A DNA stretch of 7,590 bases, taken from Pseudomonadota bacterium. GTDB lineage: Bacteria > Pseudomonadota > Gammaproteobacteria > Burkholderiales > Burkholderiaceae_C. The notes under the pieces are model-generated. The model saw nothing but the letters and a program-made list of their open reading frames with translations. It had not been told where the DNA came from and did not search any database. The stretch lies in the NCBI GenBank assembly GCA_023422975.1, contig JAFAGF010000244.1:1-7590 (forward strand). Reading direction: 5' to 3'. How positions within the stretch are numbered: the first letter of the stretch is position 1; each line of letters starts with the position of its first letter. This document shows, piece by piece, positions 1-4,686 of this stretch. The translations under genes and the position numbers were made by a program.

Positions 1-479
1 GCTTCGGCCTGGCCACGGGGTACGGCATTCAGGCCGGCACGCACGGCTTCGGCGTTGTAGGCGCCCACGTTGAGCGACAGCGCCACGCAGGCGGCGGCAA
101 AGTCCGGCAGACTCAGCCACGGCACCAGCACGGGCAGGGCAAAGTACATGAACAGAATCTGCACCAGCAGCGGTGTGCCGCGAATGACCCAGATGTAGGT
201 GCTCGCGATGGAGCGCAACAGCGCATTGCCCGAAGTGCGGGCCAATGCAGCGACCACGCCCAGCAGCAGGCCCACAGCACCGCTGATGAGGGTGAGGTAC
301 AGCGTGGTACGCGCACCGTCGGCAAATTCGGCCGCGTGGTCGCCAATGGGTTCGGGCATCAGGCTGAGCAAGTCACCCAGCAAAGAAACGACAACCACCA
401 TCAGCAACAAGGCGGTGATGAGGGTGGCATTGCTGCGCTGTGGACGGCTCCAATGGGAGGGCCAGAGGGCGGTAAGCAT
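1..479 (-). CDS. Polar amino-acid ABC transporter permease (HisM/GlnP family), partial
   Basis: This is the inner-membrane channel subunit of an ABC importer for polar amino acids. The window holds its first 159 codons; the C-terminus lies beyond the left edge. A hydrophobic stretch at about residues 19-41 is the first membrane span. The family pattern then follows: TTLYLTLISG (58-67) opening the second span, RGTPLLVQ (100-107) after the periplasmic turn, and the start of the cytoplasmic EAA loop at about 141-159 (YNAEAVRAGL, then AVPRGQ), which contacts the ATPase. The ATG at 479 has no clear Shine-Dalgarno sequence; an in-frame TTG at 500 is a weaker alternative lying against the terminator T-tract. 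The gene follows the binding-protein gene in the same direction and is separated from it by an intrinsic terminator, so it probably depends on read-through or a local promoter. The ligand cannot be told from this subunit. Confidence 0.93.
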   Translation of the reverse strand, partial: MLTALWPSHWSRPQRSNATLITALLLMVVVVSLLGDLLSLMPEPIGDHAAEFADGARTTLYLTLISGAVGLLLGVVAALARTSGNALLRSIASTYIWVIRGTPLLVQILFMYFALPVLVPWLSLPDFAAACVALSLNVGAYNAEAVRAGLNAVPRGQAE

Positions 480-500
480 AGGAAAAGCGGGGTTGGTCAA

Positions 501-533
501 ACAAAAAACGCCCTGCCGAAGGTGGGCAGGGCG
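501..533 (-). terminator. Intrinsic terminator/attenuator between binding protein and permease
   Basis: A perfect 9-bp GC-rich stem (509-517 with 525-533, CGCCCTGCC/GGCAGGGCG) encloses a 7-nt loop. On the minus strand it is followed by TTTTTTGTTT (508-499). It sits about 60 nt after the binding-protein stop codon and about 20 nt before the permease ATG. Partial termination here would give more binding protein than permease, a common arrangement in ABC import operons. That role is inferred; the structure is visible. Confidence 0.9.
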
Positions 534-591
534 TTGGCAGCCGTGCATGCACCATCGTTATGGCACCTGCACACGCCGCCCGTTCGCGGGG

Positions 592-1362
592 TTACTCAGG
601 GCAACGAATGTCTTCCTGGAACCACTTTTGCGAGATTTTGGCGTAGCTGCCGTCCTGCAAGGCCTCGTTAAAAGCCTTGTTCCACGCGTCAGCCAAAGGC
701 TTGTTGTCCTTGGCGACCGCGGCGGCGATCTTTTCCACAAACAGCAATTCGCCCTGGTGGAACTTGATCTTGGGGTTCTTTTGCAGCATTTCCTTGGCCA
801 AGAAGCGCTCGGTCACCCAGGCATCGGCGCGCTTGGTCATCAGCGCGTTCATGGCGGCTTCGTTGGTGGGGAAGTTCACCACGCGTTTCACGCCGGCTAC
901 GTTCTTTTGCACGTAGTCCAGATAGGTGGTGCCGGTTTGGGCCGAGACGGTCTTGCCGCTCAAATCCTTGGCACCCTTAATCGCTGCGTCGGTCGAGATC
1001 ACCTGTGCGCCGGAGCAGTAGTGGGGCAAGGTGAAGGTGACGGCTTTTTCACGCTCGGGTGTGATGCCGTGCGAGGAGATGACCAGATCCCAGCGGTCTT
1101 GCTTGAGGCCGGTGAGCAGCGCGTCGAAAGAAATGGTTTTCCACTCCAGCTTCAGGCCCATCTTCTGGGTCATCAGCTCGGTCAAATCCACTTCGAAACC
1201 GGTCAGCTTTTTGCCTTCAAAGTAGGCGAAGGGGGCGTAATAGCCCTCGGTGGCCACACGGAGGGTACCGTCCTTTTGGATGGCGTCCAAGCTACGGGCG
1301 TGGGCACCAGTAGCAGCCAATACTGCCAGTGCGGCAGCGGCGATCACGGAAATGCGTTTCAT
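592..1362 (-). CDS. Periplasmic substrate-binding protein of a polar amino-acid ABC transporter
   Basis: This 256-aa secreted protein captures an amino acid in the periplasm and delivers it to the permease encoded next to it. Residues 1-22 form a signal peptide: positive N-terminus, Ala/Leu core, cleavage after AHA. The mature part has the bacterial extracellular solute-binding family 3 layout: LRVATEGYYAPFAYFE (35-49), GFEVDL (55-60), WDLVISSHGITPER (91-104, with the Arg expected to bind the ligand carboxylate), VSAQTGTT (139-146, hinge and ligand loop) and RADAWVTE (178-185, with the Asp expected to bind the ligand amine). Length is normal for the family. The start at 1362 is chosen because AGGA lies 7 nt upstream and the signal peptide begins there; the frame is open to an ATG at 1467, but that extension reads like leader sequence. 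Two cysteines, C116 and C254, could form a disulfide. The ligand is not identifiable; family 3 includes binders of glutamine, histidine, arginine, cystine and others. Confidence 0.95.
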   Translation of the reverse strand: MKRISVIAAAALAVLAATGAHARSLDAIQKDGTLRVATEGYYAPFAYFEGKKLTGFEVDLTELMTQKMGLKLEWKTISFDALLTGLKQDRWDLVISSHGITPEREKAVTFTLPHYCSGAQVISTDAAIKGAKDLSGKTVSAQTGTTYLDYVQKNVAGVKRVVNFPTNEAAMNALMTKRADAWVTERFLAKEMLQKNPKIKFHQGELLFVEKIAAAVAKDNKPLADAWNKAFNEALQDGSYAKISQKWFQEDIRCPE

Positions 1363-1399
1363 GAGAAGTTCCTGGAGACAGTCGCAGGGTCCGGCCCCC

Positions 1400-1419
1400 G
1401 GCTCCAAGCGCTTGGAGCC
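1400..1419. repeat. Perfect 20-bp palindrome in the binding-protein leader
   Basis: GGCTCCAAGCGCTTGGAGCC is fully self-complementary (10+10, no spacer). It lies 38-57 nt upstream of the binding-protein ATG. As DNA it could be a dimer operator; as RNA it could form an 8-bp stem with a GCGC loop in the 5' leader. No T-tract follows, so it is not an intrinsic terminator. Function unknown. Confidence 0.75.
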
Positions 1420-1462
1420 TCCGCACGCACCACGCGGCGCGGAAACATAGGGGCCACAGCCG

Positions 1463-1513
1463 GGCACACGGTGCCAGCTGTGCCACCCGATCAGCGGTGC
1501 GTTGAGTGCACCG
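1463..1513 (-). promoter_or_regulatory. Clustered dyads in the binding-protein mRNA leader
   Basis: Two further inverted repeats lie within the putative leader. One is GGCACA (1463-1468) with TGTGCC (1479-1484). The other is CGGTGC (1495-1500) with GCACCG (1508-1513). The 5' part of the first can instead pair locally as GGCAC-ACG-GTGCC (1463-1475), so two hairpins compete for the same bases. This resembles a regulatory leader, but I do not recognise any known riboswitch class. The dyads are visible; a regulatory role is inference. Confidence 0.35.
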
Positions 1514-1547
1514 AAATGGGGCGACCTGAGGGCGAAAGCAGCTCGTG

Positions 1548-1576
1548 ATTATAGAAGTCAGCCTTCTTTGTTGCAG
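1548..1576 (-). promoter_or_regulatory. Probable sigma-70 promoter for the binding-protein gene
   Basis: On the minus strand a perfect -10 hexamer TATAAT (1553-1548) is preceded at 17 nt by a weak -35 hexamer CTGCAA (1576-1571; matches TTGACA at three positions). Transcription would start near 1541, giving a leader of about 180 nt. The weak -35 suggests dependence on an activator. It lies in the gap after the TauE-family gene, in the correct orientation. Confidence 0.6.
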
Positions 1577-1580
1577 AAGG
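1562..1580. promoter_or_regulatory. Operator-like dyad overlapping the -35 region
   Basis: CCTTCT (1562-1567) and AGAAGG (1575-1580) form a perfect 6-bp inverted repeat with a 7-bp spacer. It covers the -35 box and much of the spacer of the predicted promoter. A protein bound here would block or alter polymerase binding. On the minus-strand transcript of the upstream TauE gene it could also be a weak hairpin, but no T-tract follows. The regulator is unknown. Confidence 0.35.
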
Positions 1581-1630
1581 ACACTGGAGCAGCCCCGATG
1601 GCTTTATGCCGGACAGGGGCCGCAGCGCGG

Positions 1631-2389
1631 CTATGCCCCAAAGGCATCCCAGCCGGTTTTGAGAATCAGCAGGCTGACCACCACGATGAAGATCACGCGC
1701 ACAAAGCCCGCGCCGTGGCGCAGGGCCATCCAGGTGCCGAGCACGCTGCCCAGCACATTGGCCACGGCCAGCGGAACGGCAAAGTGCCACCAGACATGGC
1801 CTTTCATCGCAAACAGCGCGATGGCAGCGACGTTGGTGGTGACGTTCATCAGCTTGGCGTTGATGGAGGCATTCAAAAAGTCATAGCCCAGCAGGCGTAC
1901 CAGCAAAAACACAAAAAAGCTGCCGGTACCGGGGCCAAAGAAGCCGTCATAAAAACCAATCACCAAGCCGATGGCAGCGGTGAGCCACTGCGTGGCGCGC
2001 ACGCTGTGGTGCGGTGCGTGTTCGCGGCCCAGCTCTTTTTTGGCCAGCGTGTAGATCAGCACGCCCAGCAAGATGAAGGGCAGCAGCTTGCGCAGAAAGT
2101 CCGGGTTGACCAGGGTGACGGCCCATGCACCGATGAAGGCGCCCACCCCCGCGGCAATGATGCCGGGTGTGATCGTGGTCCAGGTGATGGAGATGCGGCG
2201 GCTGTACTGCCACGTGGACATGGCCGTGCCCCAGACAGCCGCGCTTTTGTTGGTGCCAAACAAGGTGGCAGGCGCTGCGTGGGGGAAGGCGGCAAACATG
2301 GCGGGCACCAGAATCAGCCCGCCACCGCCCACGATGGCATCCACAAAACCTGCAAGGGCCGAAGCCAGAGAAACAAAGATCCATTCCAT
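1631..2389 (-). CDS. TauE/SafE-family membrane permease (YfcA-like)
   Basis: This 252-aa polytopic inner-membrane protein belongs to the TauE/SafE family, whose studied members move sulfite, sulfoacetate or related organosulfur anions. The sequence shows two repeat-like halves with the family motifs GFVDAIVGGGG (14-24), GTNKSAAVWGT (45-55), GFYDGFFGPGTGSF (145-158) and NASINAKLMNVTTN (173-186). The FYDGFFGPGTGSF form is typical of the YfcA branch. Roughly eight hydrophobic spans are apparent. I chose the ATG at 2389 because AGG lies 5 nt upstream and the first span begins at once; an in-frame ATG at 2401 adds four residues but lacks a Shine-Dalgarno sequence. The gene stands alone, 268 nt ahead of the binding-protein gene and divergent from the Amt gene. 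No sulfonate or taurine metabolism gene is nearby, so the substrate cannot be inferred from context. Confidence 0.92.
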   Translation of the reverse strand: MEWIFVSLASALAGFVDAIVGGGGLILVPAMFAAFPHAAPATLFGTNKSAAVWGTAMSTWQYSRRISITWTTITPGIIAAGVGAFIGAWAVTLVNPDFLRKLLPFILLGVLIYTLAKKELGREHAPHHSVRATQWLTAAIGLVIGFYDGFFGPGTGSFFVFLLVRLLGYDFLNASINAKLMNVTTNVAAIALFAMKGHVWWHFAVPLAVANVLGSVLGTWMALRHGAGFVRVIFIVVVSLLILKTGWDAFGA

Positions 2390-2442
2390 GATGGCCTGCA
2401 TTGTGCGCTGGCACGCCGCAAAAAGCTGTCACCTGCCCAAAC

Positions 2443-2469
2443 AAAAAGCGCCGGGGGTACCGGCGCTTT
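2443..2469 (-). terminator. Orphan intrinsic terminator upstream of the TauE-family gene
   Basis: A perfect 10-bp stem, AAAGCGCCGG (2445-2454) with CCGGCGCTTT (2460-2469), encloses a 5-nt loop. On the minus strand a T-rich tract TTTTTGTTT follows, so it should stop minus-strand transcription about 50 nt before the TauE-family start codon. No minus-strand gene lies upstream of it inside the window, since amt runs the other way. It may therefore be an attenuator in the TauE-family leader or a guard against antisense transcription. The structure is clear; the role is not. Confidence 0.8.
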
Positions 2470-2680
2470 GGAAAGGCATCTCATTGGCGGATGCTTTGTA
2501 GATATTGGTCTGGTTGTGGATCGAGTTGTCTCCTCGGGCCCTCCGTGCTGCCACACCTTGGTGCGCGCTAGAGTGCAACGAATGTAAGCCTTGCCTCTCG
2601 ATGGTGCATCGGGGATTTCCCGCAAGTGGTGGGTGTGCTGTCTGACAAGTTGCGCTGCAGCTGGCGGTGCGCAGGGACAT

Positions 2681-2695
2681 GCATGCGTCGCATGC
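2681..2695. repeat. Palindrome GCATGCG-T-CGCATGC upstream of amt
   Basis: Seven-base arms (2681-2687 and 2689-2695) are perfectly complementary around a single central base, 56 bp before the amt ATG. It is flanked by a short direct repeat of TGCGCAGG (2669-2676 and 2693-2700), each copy followed by CATG (2678-2681 and 2701-2704). The layout is compatible with an operator near the amt promoter, but this GC-rich alternation may be chance. Confidence 0.35.
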
Positions 2696-2740
2696 GCAGG
2701 CATGGCTTGTGCTTGAAGGCCTGCACCAAAAAATCCACGG

Positions 2741-2745
2741 GGAGG
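2741..2745 (+). promoter_or_regulatory. Ribosome binding site that fixes the amt start
   Basis: GGAGG ends 5 nt before the ATG at 2751. It decides against the in-frame ATG at 2667, which would add 28 residues ahead of the signal-like segment and has no comparable site. Confidence 0.85.
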
Positions 2746-2750
2746 TCGAC

Positions 2751-4061
2751 ATGGAGATGCGAAGCAAGCTGTGCAGATGGTGGGGCTGGGGCGCACTGCT
2801 GGCGCTGCCGCTGGGCGCGCAGGCGCAGCAGATGGTGGGGTTTGCGGACATTCAGGGGTCTGATACCGCATGGGTGCTGGTGGCGGCCACGCTGGTGCTG
2901 TTGATGAGCTTGCCGGGGGTGGCACTGTTTTATGCCGGCATGGTGCGGCGCAAGAATGTGCTGAACACGCTGGCAGCCGTGCTGGGCGCGGCCTGTGTGG
3001 TCAGTGTGGTGTGGTTTGCGGTGGGGTATTCGCTGGCTTTTACGCCCAGTACGCGCTGGCTGGGCGGTCTGGAGCGTCTGTGGTTTACGGGGCTGGAGTA
3101 CCAGCTGGCGGCGCAGCAGGTGGCCGTCAGTCATATGGCGCCGCACATCCCGGAAGCGGCCTATGCCTTGTTTCAGCTGACGTTTGCCATCATCACGGCC
3201 GCCTTGATTGTGGGCGCCCTGGTGGAGCGCATGCGCTTTGGTGCGTTGATGCTGTTCATGGCGCTGTGGAGCCTGCTGGTGTATGTGCCCGTGGCCCACT
3301 GGGTGTGGGAGCCGGGCGGCTGGCTGGCACGCATGGGGGCGTTGGATTTTGCGGGCGGTGCTGTGGTGCACGTGAATGCGGGGGCTGCAGGGCTGGCCTG
3401 CGCCTGTTATCTGGGCAAGCGCCATGGCTATGGCAAAGAGGCTTTTCAGCCCTACAACCTGGGCTGGACCCTGATGGGCGCATGCCTGCTGTGGGTGGGC
3501 TGGTTTGGTTTCAACGGTGGCTCTGCGCTGGCGGCCGATGGGCGCGCGGCGCTGGCCATGGTGGTTACGCATTTGGCGGCTGCCGGGGGTGCATTGGGCT
3601 GGGCAGCGGGCGAGTGGCTGCTGCGCCGCCGGGCATCGCTGCTGGGGCTGTGTTCAGGTTTGGTGGCCGGGCTGGTGGCGGTGACGCCGGCCGCTGGCTT
3701 TGTGGGCATGGGTGCAGGGCTGCTGATTGGCGCTATCGCGGGCTTGGTCTGCTACTGGGGTGCCACGGGCTTGAAGCGCTGGCTGGGCGCTGATGATGCG
3801 CTGGACGTGTTTGGTGTGCACGGTTTGGGCGGCATGGTGGGCTCTATCCTGACGGGGGTATTGGCCAGCAGTGCCATTTCGGGGGTGCAGGGCAATGTGC
3901 TGGCGCAAACCGTGGCGGTGGTGGCCGTGGCGGCCTTTAGCTTTGCAGCCACCTGCGTGCTGATGTGGGTGACGGACCGCTGCATTCCGGTGCGTGTGGA
4001 ACTGCCGGACGAGCAACAGGGGCTGGATATCAGCGAACACCGCGAGCACGTGGGCCCGTAA
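2751..4061 (+). CDS. amt: Ammonium transporter (Amt/AmtB family)
   Basis: This 436-aa inner-membrane channel takes up ammonium and acts as a trimer in the family. Residues 1-25 look like a signal sequence ending GAQA, as in E. coli AmtB. The first core span begins at 39 (DTAWVLVAATLVLLMSLPGV) and runs into ALFYAGMVRRKNVLNT (58-73). Functional residues can be placed by comparison with E. coli AmtB: the Phe gate F141/F145 in FQLTFAIIT, the conserved Asp D199 in LDFAGG, the pore His pair H207 and H357 (150 residues apart, exactly as H168/H318 in E. coli), and S258 in FNGGS. The cytoplasmic tail retains the LPDEQQGLDISEH pattern (418-430) involved in PII contact in AmtB. The protein therefore looks fully functional. 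GlnK is not encoded next to it, unlike the usual glnK-amtB pair; instead a 119-aa protein of unknown function follows by 33 nt, probably in the same transcript. Confidence 0.96.
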   Translation: MEMRSKLCRWWGWGALLALPLGAQAQQMVGFADIQGSDTAWVLVAATLVLLMSLPGVALFYAGMVRRKNVLNTLAAVLGAACVVSVVWFAVGYSLAFTPSTRWLGGLERLWFTGLEYQLAAQQVAVSHMAPHIPEAAYALFQLTFAIITAALIVGALVERMRFGALMLFMALWSLLVYVPVAHWVWEPGGWLARMGALDFAGGAVVHVNAGAAGLACACYLGKRHGYGKEAFQPYNLGWTLMGACLLWVGWFGFNGGSALAADGRAALAMVVTHLAAAGGALGWAAGEWLLRRRASLLGLCSGLVAGLVAVTPAAGFVGMGAGLLIGAIAGLVCYWGATGLKRWLGADDALDVFGVHGLGGMVGSILTGVLASSAISGVQGNVLAQTVAVVAVAAFSFAATCVLMWVTDRCIPVRVELPDEQQGLDISEHREHVGP

Positions 4062-4094
4062 AGGCCCAGGCATGGCCGAGCAAGGAGGCAAGCG

Positions 4095-4454
4095 ATGAGC
4101 AGCAATGAACGCATGGCCGTGGCCGCGCATTTGCATGTGGCGCTGCGCCGCAAGGCAGGGCGCGTGACCGATACCGACTGGATGGCGGTCAACGATAGTT
4201 ATGCGCGCGAAATCGTGCGGGTGGCGCGTGCCAAGGCACTGGAAGATAGTGATGCGGCCTTGGCCGAGTTGGCGGACAAGCTGGAGGCCCACATCGATGC
4301 CCCAGCAGCGCGCAAGCCACCGGCCACACCGCTGCTGGAGCGCCTTGCGCCGCGCGCGCCGCAGGCCAGTGCGCCATCACCTGCAACCACCCCTGCTGCC
4401 GCAGCTGAGGGGCCGCCGGAAGCAGCGGGCCGCTACATCGGCGGGCTGCGCTAG
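4095..4454 (+). CDS. Small conserved-looking protein of unknown function downstream of amt
   Basis: I do not recognise a named family for this 119-aa protein. The coding call is supported by a strong AAGGAGG 6 nt before the ATG, strong codon bias and close linkage to amt (33 nt). Residues 1-70 are charged and probably helical: NERMAVAAHLHVALRRKAGR, then VTDTDWMAVNDSYAREIVRVARA and a short acidic helix. Residues 71-112 are a Pro/Ala-rich, low-complexity linker. The last residues, GRYIGGLR, look like an ordered tail peptide. There is no signal peptide or membrane span, so it should be cytosolic. It is about the size of a PII protein, but I see none of the PII motifs (T-loop tyrosine, GxGxQKG), so it is not GlnK. 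A role with Amt or in nitrogen response is inferred from position alone. Confidence 0.85.
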   Translation: MSSNERMAVAAHLHVALRRKAGRVTDTDWMAVNDSYAREIVRVARAKALEDSDAALAELADKLEAHIDAPAARKPPATPLLERLAPRAPQASAPSPATTPAAAAEGPPEAAGRYIGGLR

Positions 4455-4585
4455 CCCGCAGGCGGGTGGGTGCTGATCCGCTGTCGCGACGCAGCGCAGG
4501 CGGTTGGCTGCATGTGGTGCAGGAATGTCTGCGTGCGGTTGCCCTGCGTGTAGGGTGAAGCTGGGGATGCAGGCGTTGGTGATCT

Positions 4586-4681
4586 AAAAAAAGAGAGCTG
4601 CTAGCGCTGGTGTTTGCTTGGATTTCTATGGTTTTCATGTGAAAACTAAGGCAGCATCAGCGCAAGTAGCTCTCTTTTTTA
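4586..4681. terminator. Long inverted repeat: bidirectional terminator between convergent genes
   Basis: Arms of 23 nt at 4587-4609 and 4658-4680 match at 21 positions; in the plus-strand RNA one mismatch becomes a G-U pair. The arms begin with AAAAAAGAGAGCT and end with AGCTCTCTTTTTT, so each strand has a T-tract after its hairpin. A second dyad, GTTTTCA-TG-TGAAAAC (4631-4646), is nested in the centre. It sits between the plus-strand amt-linked gene and the minus-strand oxidoreductase gene, starting 6 nt past the latter's stop codon, and should terminate both. The AGCTGCTAGCGC core resembles an intergenic hairpin element that I recall from Comamonadaceae genomes; that is memory, not a search result. 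Confidence 0.85.
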
Positions 4682-4686
4682 AAGAC

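Larger units (their letters stand above)
2402..2750. other. Divergent intergenic region between the TauE-family gene and amt
   Basis: This 349-bp gap must hold the start signals for both divergent genes. I see a minus-strand terminator (2443-2469), a short palindrome cluster near 2669-2704, and a strong Shine-Dalgarno sequence for amt. I find no convincing sigma-70 promoter on either strand, no site with the sigma-54 GG-N10-GC spacing, and no full NtrC-type TGCACC-N5-GGTGCA pair, although isolated TGGTGC/GCACCA half-sites occur (for example at 2602-2607 and 2723-2728). Reading frames crossing the region have no coding character. Confidence 0.6.

Noticed and set aside
199..1548. Long plus-strand open frame (449 codons) opposite the permease and binding-protein genes
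   Set aside because: Its translation is the antisense of two clear family proteins. The long open frame follows from GC-rich third positions and has no recognisable domain.
2558..2579. Possible sigma-54 promoter or NtrC site (TTGGTGCG...GTGCAA) upstream of amt
   Set aside because: The distance between the GG and GC elements is 13, not 10, and the half-sites do not form the spaced TGCACC/GGTGCA pair.
2667..2750. Earlier ATG for amt at 2667
   Set aside because: The ATG at 2751 has GGAGG at 5 nt and begins a signal-like segment; the extra 28 residues are not family-like.
2568..3572. Minus-strand open frame of 334 codons opposite amt
   Set aside because: It is rich in His, Gln and Arg as expected for the antisense of a hydrophobic membrane protein, and no domain is visible.
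4441..4466. GC-rich hairpins overlapping the stop codon of the small amt-linked gene
   Set aside because: The stems are short and no T-tract follows; the strong bidirectional terminator lies 120 nt further on.
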